Below are positions 24,332 to 39,664 of a DNA stretch of 64,000 nucleotides, one piece after another. Both the position numbers and the translations under genes were made by a program. Source of the DNA: Odontocerum albicorne (lineage: Eukaryota > Arthropoda > Insecta > Trichoptera > Odontoceridae); contig OX463842.1 in assembly GCA_949825065.1 (NCBI GenBank), positions 32,668,727 to 32,732,726 of the forward strand, read 5' to 3'. The notes under the pieces were generated by a model. It had not been told where the DNA came from. It did no database searches and worked only from the letters and a program-made list of their open reading frames with translations. Each line of letters opens with the position of its first letter. Position 1 is the first letter of the stretch.

Positions 24332-25902
24332 AAATTTAACAGATTCCCTTGAAAAAATAATGAGTAGGTAGGTAAAATTATTAAATGATTATCTTACTTT
24401 CGAAATTAAAAGTTATAATATAAAAAATCAAAATAAAATGAATGAAATCTAAACAATTAAAACCAAACCAATATGTTTAGTTTAAAAATATTACAATTTA
24501 ATCACTTTTTACAACGATTATTTCATGCCAAAGTAGAAAAATCACACACACATTTGGAACTTGAAAGAGAACTATCCTTAAAATTGATTTCGAATATAAC
24601 ATTGTTTTGTTTTAATAATAAATGATAATTATTGTATTAAATAAAGTAATAAAAGATTAATGTGAACTCAAGGTAGATGAGTTAAGTAAGATAAATAACA
24701 GCAAATCTGAGATGATATGGGCATGTACCATAGAACGAATGAATGAAGAACGTTCAGCTTACTCCAAATACGAAAGAAAACAGTTACTCGGTTTTATTTT
24801 AATCAAAGTTAATATAACATAACACCACAAAGATTACTTTAAATTGAATCACATTAAAGATTACAAATTTGACATAATTTCAAAATAAATTCAATATTTA
24901 TCTATTAACAAAAGCTTTTACAGTTTTTTGTCACCTTATCTATGAAGTAATTAGAATAATCAAATTAAAAGTTACTTTCGGTTTTAATAAGCTTTATTAT
25001 TTAATCTCAACTATACGTGCAATCAAAGACAGTCAAAAACGCTTTCTTATCATTTAAAGAAAATGAGAATCGCTCCCTAAAAATATGTTTTACAATGTTG
25101 ATAAAAATGTATCATAATATATTTTATTTTACTTAAATAAGAATTCTATTCAAATATGTAATAAACAACAGTCCTTTTTGAAGTTCAAAAATAAGTAAAC
25201 ACAATGCTTTTTATGAAATTGAACATTTTGGAAACTGTGGAATCAAGTAGTATTAAATTAACATTTTACGTATTATTCTTATTTATATTAAATTTCAATG
25301 TGTGGAATATTCAACGTACAAGTTTTTTTTAATCTATAATAATCTCTTTGAACATTTTTTTAATCTACAAACTTCGACTTTTGAATATATATTATAGTTT
25401 TGTTTTCCTTATTTTGAAAATAAAAAAAATATATATTATACTCGTATATGACAATATATGACCTAACACGTAATTAAATTATAAGGGATGAATATAAACT
25501 ACAGGTTGTGTTGAGTAAGATGGTTTGGGTACAAATAATGGCTTAAGAAAATTCAAGTTAAAATGTTTATATCTTTCCTAGATGTGTTAGCCATCTTATT
25601 GGCCTCTTTCCTGAAGAATTTTAAGGTTAACTCTTTTTAGCAAACAAACTTGAGCCATTCTCAATAAATGCCACAGCCTGAGATCTCTGGATTAAGCTGA
25701 TATCTCTGGATTAATCAACGACGAAGATAATTCAATGCATATTTTTTCCCACATAAAAAAAAAAGAGTTCCAGTCTGGTTTTCATTTATGGCATGTTTAA
25801 TGCATTTTTAGTTGATTGGTAGAAAATGCTACATGACAATAACAATAGTGTAATTCAATAGTTGAATAAAAAAATTATAATCCTTAGTCTGAAATATATT
25901 CA
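24332..25902. other. AT-rich non-coding DNA
   Basis: No gene seen. Short poly-A/T and TA stretches only. Confidence 0.45.
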
Positions 25903-26117
25903 ATTGTATTGCGCTTTCATTGTTAACAGTATCAAGGGCGTTGTTGAAATAAATTGTATTACTGGCAGTCTATTCCATCCAAACGAAAACATGTTAAGGA
26001 ATCCTTAAGTAAAAACAAGACTGGAACCTTTTTTAAAATAAATTGGGATCCAACAGGAATCAAACCCGTAAGCCCAGAATAGAAGAATGTGTCTTACTAA
26101 CTAGGTCATAGAATGCG
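25903..26117 (-). repeat. SINE family A copy
   Basis: Minus strand: gacctagttagtaagac (A box), gggtttgattcctgttgg (B box), then the body with ccagtcttgttttt and an attcaattgtattgcg-like tail. The 3' portion is rearranged relative to other copies. Confidence 0.65.
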
Positions 26118-26547
26118 TATGTATGCTCGTATGAATTCGTGATTCATCTGCAACTCCACGTTTTGTTGAATAAAACTGAAAATTGAAAACGTGAAACTAA
26201 TAATATTGAAAATCTTAAACTTTTTAGAACTTTCCAGCTTATACTAAAATAAGAAGGAATGTAATTAAAGTTTTAGCGTGTTAGTTAACAACAGTTTAGT
26301 AACGTTCCTCAAGTTTTCGCATTTTTACCACGGAACCAATAACGCGATTTTATAAAATCAATACAACTCTATTCATATTGATATATCGGTCCTTAAAACC
26401 TGCGGTCTAACTCATTAATTTCAAATATATTTTTTACACACTCGCTTTCATTTAATTATAATATATAAATATTACTAATAAATCAAATAAAAGGCTGGGT
26501 TTTCTCTACTTTAGAAATAGAGATCTACAGAAGCGAGGATTTCAACC
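26118..26547. other. AT-rich flank of the minisatellite
   Basis: No gene seen. Confidence 0.4.
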
Positions 26548-27520
26548 TTTTTTTACAATCTACGTCTATTAATGCCTTCCAAACATTTTTATAATCTACG
26601 TGTATTAATGCCTTCCAAACATCTTTGTAATCTACGTATATTAGTGCCTTCCAAACATTTTTATAATCTACGTATATTAGTGCCTTCCAAACACTTTTTT
26701 AATCTACGTCTATTAGTGCCTTCCAAACATTTTTATAATCTTCGTCTCTTAGTGCCGTCCAAACATTTTTATAATCTACGTATATTAGTGCCTTCCAAAC
26801 ATCTTTGTAATCTACGTATATTAGTGCCTTCCAAACATTTTTATAATCTACGTCTATTAGTGCCTTCCAAACATTTTTATAATCTACGTATATTAGTGCC
26901 TTCCAAACATTTTTATAATCTACGTATATTAGTGCCTTCCAAACATTTTTATAATCTACGACTATTTGTGCCTTCCAAACATTTTTTTAATCTACGTCTA
27001 TTAGTGTTTTCCAAACATTTTTATAATCTATGTCTGTTAGTGCCTTCCAAACATTTTTTTAATCTACGTCTATTAGTGCCTTCCAAACATTTTTATAATC
27101 TTCGTCTATTAGTGCCGTCCAAACATTTATATAATCTACGTATATTAGTGCCTTCCAAACATTTTTATAATCTTCGTCTATTAGTGCCGTCCAAACATCT
27201 TTGTAATCTACGTATATTAGTGCCTTCCAAACATTTTTATAATCTACGTCTATTAGTGCCTTCCAAACATTTTTATAATCTACGTATATTAGTGCCTTCC
27301 AAACATTTTTATAATGTACGTCTATTAGTGCCTTCCAAACATTTTTATAATCTACGACTATTTGTGCCTTCCAAACATTTTTTTAATCTACGTCTATTAG
27401 TGTTTTCCAAACATGTTTATAATCTACGTATATTAGTGCCTTCCAAACATTTTTTTAATCTACGTCTATTAGTGTCTTCTAAACATTTTTATAATCTACG
27501 TCCATTAGTGCCTTCTAACA
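26548..27520 (+). repeat. 36-bp minisatellite, about 26 units, continuously open
   Basis: Tandem 36-bp units of the type ccttccaaacatttttataa + tctacgtctattagtg. Because 36 is a multiple of three, one frame stays open from ATG 26572 to 27531 (319 codons) as a 12-residue repeat VPSKHFYNLRLL with variants (HLCNLRIL, HFFNLRLL, VFSKH). Units 7-13 recur in the same order as units 18-24, indicating an 11-unit (396-bp) higher-order duplication. No signal peptide, flanking exon or promoter is visible. A non-coding minisatellite is the simplest reading, but the open frame deserves a test. Confidence 0.95.
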
Positions 27521-28637
27521 ATTTATATTAAAGAAATAATACCAAAATCCCTTTACAGATCACTTTGCCATCTCACTCCAAAATATTTCCTTGTTGACGA
27601 TTTGAAGGTGGCATTCATCTGCTTTGATTGCCTTTTTATTTTTCTCTGGTTAATCAATTGTGTAAAAATATATTTTGTGTTCCTCATTATATACCAAAAT
27701 TCTGCAACTAGCAAATCTCCACAATTTTCAATGTTTATATTGTACATCCAACACGATTGCTAGCACTTCCACAATCAGTCCAGGAAATGAAAACATATAT
27801 TTTTTTCGGCAAATTAAAGGCAAATCAATAATAAATTAACAACTTAACTAAATTCTGTTATTAATATATATTTGGCTCGAATATTTTTTTAAAACCAAAT
27901 TTCAAAAAATTCAATAAGATTGAAAGTAAACTAGGTTAAAAAAAATAGCTGATCTCCCCACGGAATGAAACTCAGCACATGTTTCAAATTATCGGCCATT
28001 TGCGTAGAAATCCAGCACTTGAAATACTCGAACAAGTATCTTTATCTAGAAATATTTAATTTTTTTTTATTATTTCGAGGAACTTGGGCAAATGCCTCAA
28101 TGAAGTTGACCTCTACAACAATCATCTGGTAAAATTGAAAAATAAAATTATCTTATTTCAGTTTTTTGTCAATTTACTTTTTATTTGTGATCAAAACGAT
28201 CATTTGCTACAATTTCTAGACTCGGTTGGAAAGATTTTTCTCTGTTTCAATAGATGACCTAAGAAGATAGTTATAAAATTAGAAAACATGAAAGTGGCCT
28301 CCAACAAAGACCATTTTAGAAATTACCAACAAAAAGAAGGTTTTCTTCTTTGTTTGCCAATGTAGAAAATAATATCTTGAAGTTTCTCTTGCCTTCTTTC
28401 TCTTTTCAATTTTGCTTTTAAGTTTTCTGTTCTTACCGACATAAATAGAATAAAATGACATTTTCAACTCAATTTCCTTGGCATTTTTGTCTTAACCGAT
28501 ATTTTCATGAGCTAATTTACAATTAAGTTGTGCGTTTTCAAATTTATGTTATTGTTATGCTGGCTACTCCGATCTTATTGAAGTTTTACGTGATTTTAAA
28601 GTTGATCGTATTATGTTATTTGATTTCTTGCCCTTAA
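27521..28637. other. Non-coding DNA
   Basis: AT-rich, with no supported gene. Confidence 0.45.
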
Positions 28638-28727
28638 CTTTCTGGTTGGCTGGAAGAGACTACCACATGGCAATACACCCACCAGGTTGTACTGTATACA
28701 ATGAAAGTGTAATTCAATAATACAATG
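28638..28727 (+). repeat. SINE family A tail
   Basis: Well-preserved 3' part: tctggttggctggaagagac, ccacatggcaatacacccac, caggttgtactgtatacaat, then gaaagtgtaattcaata. The head is missing. Confidence 0.7.
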
Positions 28728-28984
28728 GGCACCTTCCTTATTTTCGTTCAAAAGATAATTAAAAAAATATTACTTCACTTAGAATATTGTTAAGATTAGT
28801 TATATACTTGTTATTTTTTTACTTAAATTCAAACTAATATTTTCATGAAAATTTCTTTCTTGTATTAAAACAACATATGAGGGGGTGTCCAAGATGAGAT
28901 AGTTATTTGGACAAAATTATTGTATGGCAAAAAGCCTCCCAGATGTACCATGTACATAAATAATGAATAAATAAATAAAAATTA

Positions 28985-29225
28985 AAAGAGACTGTCTGAT
29001 AACAATACTCACACACAATTTTGCAAGTGTTCCTGCTTCTTCATGTGCGAGGTATTATTTATTACCAACATGTACGTTGACAAATAGCGAGTCGTGCCTA
29101 CACAAGTGATTCTCAGGCTCAGTTAACCGGCCTAAACATTATGTTTTCTCCCGACCCTGCTATTGAATACGTCCAGGTTTCCAATTCTTATTCGATGAAG
29201 TATACCATATGAAAGTAAAAAGTTT
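28985..29225 (+). repeat. SINE family B, partial
   Basis: Shares gtgcgaggtattat, attaccaacatgta, ggctcagttaac and accatatgaaag-like blocks with the copy at 42955-43290. The head is lost. Confidence 0.45.
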
Positions 29226-29312
29226 ATAATCAATACATACATTGATAATACAATAACACGGATATTCTTTTAAACATTAATTTAATAATTTTAAATTTTA
29301 TTTTGTTTTCAG

Positions 29313-29352
29313 GTATGACTCAAGATGTATTGAAGCATTTATATGATACTAG
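29313..29352 (+). CDS. Candidate 40-nt internal exon
   Basis: A strong acceptor (ttttgttttcag, ending 29312) and a strong donor (AG|gtgagc, from 29353) bracket 40 nt. Only one of the three frames is open: it reads MTQDVLKHLYDT between split codons at both ends, so the exon would have unequal phases. The gene is not recognised and no partner exon was found nearby, as expected if introns are long. Chance pairing of splice-like sites in 64 kb is possible. Confidence 0.3.
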
Positions 29353-29559
29353 GTGAGCCCAAGATTTTTTACTTAAAACAATAGGAAATTATACACAAAC
29401 TGTTATTTATTATAATTCAATTCAATGTTGCTCAAATTAAATTAAGGATAAACTCAAAACTTTGATTATCAAAGTATTTATTTTTAATCTGCCAAATAAT
29501 TATTTAATGGCAAATAAATTGCATTTTCAGTTATAATAGTGATACCTAGAGAATCAATT

Positions 29560-29650
29560 GTAATCTCTTCCAACCATCCAAAAAAGTGTTAAACAAACCA
29601 TAAGTGGAAACCATACTGGAATGTTTTACAAAAAATCATGACGGCACACA
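29560..29650 (-). repeat. SINE family A fragment
   Basis: gtaatctcttccaaccatcc and taagtggaaaccatactgga are reverse complements of the family A tail and body. Confidence 0.5.
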
Positions 29651-29890
29651 CTATTCGGATTGACCAATAGAGGGATGAAATTATTTTTCATGTCAATTGA
29701 CATAATTATATTACATTTTAATAACTAGAGGCTTAGGAAATATAATCAAATGGTTTTTAATTTAATAATAGCTTTTTAATTTATCAAATACACAATAATA
29801 CATTGAAAAAAAGACAAATTTAGAAACGTTAAAAACTTAATACTTATAATTATGAAAAAAATATACACAAATAACTTTTTTTTAATAGCA

Positions 29891-30178
29891 TTATAAAATC
29901 GCTTTCATACGCATGTTTAACTTTTTTGGGTATTTTTCTATAATAAGACTTGTATACGGATCAGAAGAAACTACTAAATATTTAAATAAATCGTAATTTG
30001 TCCTAACACGCGAAGTTTTTAAAGTGTGATGTTGCCTAATTTTTCTAATTTCTTTATTTTTGGCCTCTGAAACCTCTTCAGACATTTGTCCAATAGGAAT
30101 CAAAGAAGAATCGATGATCTGCATCCGTGCATCAATATTTTGTGCAAGGCTGCAGGCATATTGTACCACGAGTATAAT
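29891..30178 (-). pseudogene. Unassigned coding-like frame
   Basis: About 95 open codons without an ATG at the 5' end: VQYACSLAQNIDARMQIIDS ... EEVSEAKNKEIRKIRQHHTL ... YDLFKYLVVSSDPYTSLI. Composition is protein-like (mixed charged, polar and hydrophobic) rather than the Phe/Lys/Ile mix of random AT-rich frames. I do not recognise the family. It lies on the same strand as, and about 230 bp downstream of, a coding-like stretch in the left arm of the big inverted repeat (30400-30565), so both may derive from one decayed gene. Confidence 0.3.
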
Positions 30179-30606
30179 GATATGTATAACATTTTTGTTT
30201 CCTTAGCGTAATTTTCAAATTTTGCTGTTCAAAATATCTGTTATAATTATGTTATGCTCTACTTCTGGATAACAATTGTTTTTTTCTCTTCTACGAATAA
30301 AACCCGATCATATGATGGATATTAATTTAAACCTCTTTCAGAAGCTTCCTGTTGGATATTTTTATACTACATTCGAGTAGATTTTTTAAAACAAGTTCAA
30401 ACGTCTTTGTTTTTGTACCCATTTTTAACGAATTTTCTCACATATGGTTATTACTTCTTTTATTAATCTTATAGCTTCTGCTTCTTCATCATCTTGAATA
30501 TTGTAAAACGTTTTTACAAAATCATAAACATGCTGAATGCGGTGTTTCGGAGGGTTAGAACGCCATACTTAAAAAAAACTAATTCTCGTAAGTCTGGTCC
30601 CTATAG

Positions 30607-30852
<246 letters not shown>

Positions 30853-32085
30853 AGAAATCGCACAAAATCCCAGTAAATGGTAATACTTTTTATTTAAAGA
30901 ATATATAAGATAATTTTTTAAACTTAGTTTCATAACCTTGCGACATCTTACGCATAACCTTACATCTTGTTAAACTTTGAACTCAATAAAATGAATAGGA
31001 TGAAATTTCATGAATTTGTTATTGTTATAAAAAGAATATATTGTATAAATAAATTAATATAATTATGACATAAGTAAATAAATAAATGCCTGTAGAATAC
31101 GATGCTATCAAGAAAATTATTTTCAATAATTTTTTAAAACACTATTAACATGCACAAACTTCGGAAGTCAGAAATGTACTAATAGAAATATTTTATACCT
31201 GCGACACAAAGCGCCTGAAAAATCTCGCAATTGCATCTTATCAATAGGCTTTTTTGGCACACTAAAAGGACATTTTTATGTGAAGTATTGGTTTTAATTT
31301 TTAGGATTTTGTTCCTTTAGATTGGTCAATCCAAAAACTGTGCGACAGCTGGAATTGAGCCAGCAATCCAATTTATGAAATAAATCAGGAAGGTTGTCTT
31401 TAGCCTCTTGAGACCTGAATAAATTCTAAGGTTTAAATCAATATTCTTGCTTTGTGAGTGTATTATTTACACTGAATACAACACTATGTCGTATTACTTT
31501 AGCTAGATGACGCCCACAACGTTCAACGTCCATAATACAGCATCCTTCCCTTCATGTGTTACCAAAAAACAGAAATATAGCAGAAAACTGTGGTTTACAA
31601 AGTGCTTATGAACTCTGTGTCCATTTTAATTAACACCAGGTCTGAAGAAGTTAAGTATGAATGATACGACCGTAATTAATTAAAAAAAAAAAAAAGATTT
31701 TGAGAGTATACAGATAGTAAGATACGAGTGTATCGGTCGTAACTTTCATTTAGGAACTCCGCCACATTTATTTGCATTTTTGATTCATATTTAGCATAAA
31801 AATTACAGAATACTTCTATGGGGAAGATGAACCTTAAAACGGTTTTTAAGCAGTTATTCCTAACAACGATAATAAATCAATCATTGTTGTTATATCTTAA
31901 ATAGCTTGTGTTGTGTTCATACATTTGTAACTGAAAAAAAAAATTATGATATATGTGTTATGTTTTTTCTAACAAAAACAGCTTTTCTTCTATTAAAAAT
32001 ATAAATTCTATTTTCAAAAAATTATATTTTATTTTTAATATATAAGCGATCCGCCCAGACAATAATGATTGGTGACATCACTGTT

Positions 32086-33359
32086 AAATCCCAAAATACA
32101 AAGATAACAAAAAGTCGATATAATATATGAAAATGAAAAAAAAATTTACTATTAAAAGCTTCAGGTGATAAAACTTGAAAAAATATAATTGATGAATAAC
32201 TGCAAAAAAAAACGCAACGTTCTTTGGACGTGGCAAAGGTATTCCATTAAGTAAATTAAATACATCTCTTAAAAGAAATCCTTAAAAACATTATCTTGTA
32301 TCTCATCATCTAGACGACACTCACATCCGGAATCTTCTACATACCCATTATATAAAGGTGACTAGCAACTACCCAGGGGATCATCCGCAAGCGATGTGAT
32401 GATTGAAATTTGCGTCTTGTTCATTCTTTTTAAATTAAACTACTTTTTCCAAGATAAAATTGGACAAAGGACTTTTTTTTCAACTTATCACTGTACGCGT
32501 TACAGAAATGAGCCACATATTGTATCAGAGTAATGTGTTAATTTTCCATCGTTTTTAAAATTTGTAATAGGATAGGAATAAAATGATAAGAGGGTTTTTG
32601 AGTGTTTTTTTTTTCTATGAGAAGACAAAAATCCCCTTTTCTTTCACATTGACCTGCATGACGTAAATTCCGAGTCATTTACGCAGAAAAACCAGTCACC
32701 CCATGTTGCGTCTATTTATGTTAACGCTCCATTAATTATCTTACGATTTACGATTGTCATAATCAAGTAAGGCCATTTATATTATTCTATGGTGTTCTTA
32801 GAAAACATATGACAACATTCATTTAACTTTAGTTTCCCTCCCACTTTCGAGAATGAGTATTTTATTTATCTTTTGTCCACCCTCACATTATTAACATAAA
32901 AGAATAATTTCATGTATCTGTAATTTTAATAAACTATTTGTTTAGTGGTCATCTCTTTAAAGAAACAAATTAAAATAAACACCACATGTTATATTTGGTT
33001 TTGTATTTGTTATTTTCAATGAAATAAACGATAATTCTTTATGGTTTAACAAAACATTGATCATCTTACAATATAATATTAAATTTCATAAGCTACCTGG
33101 AAGAGTAATACAATTGTTTGTCCAAATAACTTCCCATAACAATTTATACGAGTAATTACAATAACTTAAGCTGTAAACAGTACAACTCAGTGCCATATGA
33201 CAATATTTACCAATCAACCATAATACAATATAACAGAAACCGTAAGTGGAAAAAGAATTAAACGATTTTTAAAAAAATCTGGTACCAACAGGAATCGGTC
33301 TAACAACCCATTTAACGGAAGGCAGGTGTCTTACTAACTAGATCGCGAAGTTCGTCAGG
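32086..33359. other. Unpaired 1.27-kb segment within the left arm
   Basis: No counterpart in the right arm. AT-rich, no gene. It ends with a SINE family A copy whose head abuts the point where pairing resumes. Confidence 0.6.
33155..33356 (-). repeat. SINE family A copy
   Basis: Minus strand: gatctagttagtaagacacc (A box), accgattcctgttggtacca (B box), body and tail with a gtactgtttac-like block. Confidence 0.6.
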
Positions 33360-33646
33360 TAGAACTTTCTTAAGTATTATTTTTTTTTAAGTATAATTTT
33401 TCTCAAATCAAAAATAAAAAAACCATATGCAAAGTGTTTAATTAAAATCATCTATAATTTAAAGTAACGAATCTGCTACAAATAATGTTTCAATATTATG
33501 CCAAAATTTGGCTTCAGAACTCGCAATTAATTACAGGTATATTGAAAAAAAAACTCCTAGGAAAAAAATATTAAATTGATCTGGATTTATTTTTTAACAT
33601 AATCAGATTGATACGAACCCTCTGACAAGAACCACAAAAGAACTTT

Positions 33647-36455
<2,809 letters not shown>

Positions 36456-36589
36456 CTACCAACTTTAGCTGTGTGAATATTTACATTTTTCTTCTCCGAT
36501 GCAAACAATTAATAAGGCAGGCCATACAGCTAAAATATTTCGAGAATATTACCCGAATCAAAAAGGAGAAAAGTACGTGATTTGGTTAC

Positions 36590-36935
36590 CAGCTACGAGA
36601 AGGAAGAATTGAGGCTAATGTATTAAGTAAGATCAAGTAGAGCAGTTTGAGTTGGTTTGGACTTGTAAAAAGAATGACAGAAAAATAATAACAAAACAAA
36701 TATTCAGTTCTAATGTGAGTGGAAGACATGCTACAGGAAGACCAAGAAAAATATGGTTGGATCAAGTGAATGATGTTTTGAAAGAGTGAAATGTAAAAAG
36801 TCAGAGAAATCGTAAGAGTTGTATAAGAAGGTGTGTGAATTTAGAAGAGGGGAAAAATGTATGTCGTGGTGGGAAAATCTGGTGATATATTTTCCCTGCC
36901 TACCCTGAACGGGAAATGGAGTGTTGATGTATATA
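36590..36935 (+). pseudogene. LINE 3' coding relic plus 3' tail
   Basis: In-frame pieces read WFGLVKRMTEK, KQIFSSNVSGRHATGRPRKI and WLDQVNDVLKE, the conserved C-terminus of a non-LTR retrotransposon protein (RWxGHVxRM ... GRPRxxWxDxVxxxL). The untranslated tail with ccctgcctaccctgaacggg recurs at 43790, 56360, 56510 and 56800. Frameshifts and stops are present. The tail is cut at 36935 by mariner 3. Confidence 0.7.
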
Positions 36936-37888
36936 GACGTGGGTCGTCCAGAAGGTTAAGAACAATTTGGCATAACTAAATAAAAACGAAAGATATCAAC
37001 ACAAAACTTTATTTACAAAGTCACAGTACCTTACTCTATTTTTCAATGTAGTCGCCATAGCTGTCAAGGCACTTATTGTAACGTGGAACCAATTTTTCAA
37101 TTCCGATGTTATACTCTTCTACCGCCAAAGATTGAGCCAGGATGTCAATTCTTGTTTGAGGTCGTCATCGTTTGCGAACTGTTTTCCACCCAAAAATTCC
37201 TTTAGTTTCGGGAATAAGTGAAAATCACTTGGTGCCAAGTCAGGGCTGTAAGGAGGATGTCCAAAAATTCCCCACTTAAGACGTTGAAGTTCTCGCTGTG
37301 TTCATGCTGATGCGTGAGGCCGCGCATTGTCATGAATCAAAACCATCTTTCCCGACAACATTCCACGTCTCTCGTTTTGGATGGTGCGTCTAAGTCGTTG
37401 AAGAGTTTAACAATAGGCCTCTGAGTTTATTGCGTGTCCTATTGGCATAAACTCTACGTGCATGAAACTCTTTCGGACCCAAAAAACTGTTGCCATCACT
37501 TTTCTGATGTTGAGATTCGGTTTTTCTTTTCCGAGCACACATTTTTTTGTAGCCAAGGTGCTCTGTCACCATTTCATATAGGAGTGATTGTGAAATTTGT
37601 GGGAAAAATTAATGTACTGTGCTTAAAGTTGCCTATAAATTTTTATAGGCCGAACATTTTGTGCAATCAGAAAACGAATGACACTACGCACTTCACATTT
37701 GGCGGAATTTTCGATGTGCGCAACCATTTTGAAAGGTTACAGAACAAAGATGCACGACCGTTCAGCAACAAAACTCGGCTCGCACTGAAACGAGGGAAGG
37801 AGCTAACTGGCGCGCATACGATAGCGGTGATGGGGGTTTAACGCAGGGTGTGGTGCGCAATCGTTCTTTACTTTCTGGACGCGCCTAG
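36936..37888 (-). mobile_element. Mariner element 3 (953 bp), internally deleted
   Basis: Imperfect inverted ends share cgtccagaa and taaagaac/ttaagaac blocks and are flanked by TA (36934-36935 and 37889-37890). The interior is a minus-strand mariner transposase missing its middle. The LINE tail in which it sits appears to resume after it (tatgtatag). Confidence 0.85.
37035..37727 (-). pseudogene. Mariner transposase remnant lacking the first catalytic Asp
   Basis: From ATG 37727 the N-terminus reads MVAHIENSAKCEVRSVIRFL, then the frame degrades. Later pieces are MATVFWVRKSFMHVEFMP, VLIHDNARPHA (second Asp), HPPYSPDLAPSDFHLFPKLK (third Asp) and KLVPRYNKCLDSYGDYIEK to the stop at 37035. The segment carrying the first Asp is absent and there are stops and frameshifts, so no active enzyme. 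It is a different lineage from mariners 1 and 2. Confidence 0.88.
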
Positions 37889-37890
37889 TA

Positions 37891-38894
37891 TGTATAGAAT
37901 ACAATATTATGTAGGTCACCGCACCCGATGGTGACAATTCTTTTTTTGGTTTTTTCACATTGATTCTTAACATATTTGCGTTTATTTGAAGTGATTGTGT
38001 TGTGATAGTGATTGATTTTACTTTACACAATTTAAATACATTATAATAGCCATCATTTAAGGCCAAGAGGTTAAGAACCCGTGGGATGAAGTGGAGGACT
38101 CCCCTTGTAATGTTCACGTAGTCGGATTGTGGGGGTACTAGGACTGCGGGCTCCTATATGATGATCATCCATAAAGAACACGTTAATGAAGTAACCAAGC
38201 CGAGTGGAGGATCCTTTGTCTCTGACTGTATATTGTTGTTTTTATGCATGGACAAGAAAGGATAACCACAGTTTATTCGCAGGCCCCGGCCACGATGTAA
38301 ATCGTTTCCATCGATCTTCGCAGCGGTGGACATTTTCTGTAACGCTCCGGTGAGCGGCCGAAGAATATATCAAAAATCAACCGTGATTTTTACTACACTC
38401 CTTCGATAGGTATTTTATTTGAATCCTCAATGGGACAACAATATTTAATATATAATATTTCACTTCGTAACAATAAACGCACTATATGTTTTAATTATAT
38501 TTTGTGTAACGGTTTATTGTACTAAGTATAATAAATTTAATGCATTGAACTTAATTTGATGAATAATTATTATTCAATAAAATTTAAGTTTTAACTACAT
38601 GGCATCCATTTAAGAAATAATATTACTTAGTTTTTAAACTTTATATCTGACCACTTATAATATATAAGATGACTAGTTTCGATAGATAATCGCTTCCTAA
38701 CATTGTGTCTCAAAAAAGATCTCTATAGACTGGTCTGCTTACCAATATCACAAAAGGGGTCAATACAAAATGTATAAAAAACCATTTTATATTTTTAAGA
38801 ATTACTCATTTCGATTATTACAATTCAATGTATCTTTGCAGTGTTCATTTTGTGAAAATAATAATAAAATCTGTATTCTATGACGCTTTTTTTG
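37891..38894. other. Non-coding DNA with a GC-richer patch
   Basis: 38080-38400 is GC-richer (ggccccggccacgatg, cgctccggtgagcggccg) and shows no ORF of note. The function is not apparent; it may be a repeat or a conserved non-coding segment. Confidence 0.4.
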
Positions 38895-38895
38895 T

Positions 38896-39060
38896 ATACA
38901 ATGCAACCTGGCGAGTTTATTACCATGTGACAATCTCCTCCAACCAACCAGAAAGTCAATATTTAAGCCTTTTAAAAAAGTTTGGATACCAGCAGGAATC
39001 AAACCCGCAATGGCCTAGTTGGACGACAGTCGTCGTACCAACAAGGCCATGGAGGTCGTC
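38896..39060 (-). repeat. SINE family A copy
   Basis: Minus strand: gacctccatggccttgttgg (A box), a rearranged spacer containing a second inverted ggcctagttgg, gcgggtttgattcctgctgg (B box), then the body and ggttggttggaggagattgt tail. Confidence 0.65.
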
Positions 39061-39385
39061 GCTTTAAATAGATATATACTTTATATAATAAACATGAATA
39101 GTGAATGGAAATAAATAAATAGCTTTGCTGCAGTTTTGAATTTTTTTTTTTGGGTTGGTTGAAATATTTTTACTTATACATAATTTCAGTTTAAACATAT
39201 TTAATTAAACATGTTTTCGTCGAAAATGCGTCCAATTAAATATGTTTATACTAAAATTTAGTAAAGTTTGTTATGTACATTTTGTTTTTCACTCAAGTGA
39301 TAAAATTTAAAAATTGAACTGTCCAAAATACTGCAATATTTCCTATCACGAATTTCTTAAATATGCTATAATTTATTCTCTGCAG
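39061..39385. other. AT-rich non-coding DNA
   Basis: No gene seen. It provides the intron-like sequence upstream of the candidate exon at 39386. Confidence 0.4.
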
Positions 39386-39520
39386 AATGAAGGTATCTCC
39401 ACGACATCTTCATTTTCTTCCATTTTTGACAATTTTTTGCCAGAACGCACTTTTGAATTTCTGTATTTCATCAACTCAGTAGTTTTAAGGGCTGCTGCTG
39501 TCGCAGGGATACCGTTGGAT
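39386..39520 (+). CDS. Candidate internal exon, 45 codons, unknown
   Basis: A pyrimidine-rich acceptor (attctctgcag, ending 39385) and a donor-like gtaagc (39521) enclose exactly 45 in-frame codons reading NEGISTTSSFSSIFDNFLPE then RTFEFLYFINSVVLRAAAVA-GIPLD. Base and codon composition is less AT-rich than the surroundings. No family is recognised. The donor lacks the usual G at position -1. The frame is also open beyond both borders, so it may be part of a longer decayed frame instead of an exon. Confidence 0.25.
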
Positions 39521-39664
39521 GTAAGCGCTTGTTCGCTCTTGATTTTTCACTCTCGCGACATAACCAGTCGATTTTCACTTATCTGTTTACTCGAACTAAG
39601 AAACCGCTAATCTTCATAATTGAACAAACCAAAGTATTCCTTTATCTTTCTTTCTTCTCAATAG

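Noticed and set aside
26548..27520. CRISPR-like array
   Set aside because: Units are contiguous 36-bp tandem copies without unique spacers, and the genome is eukaryotic.
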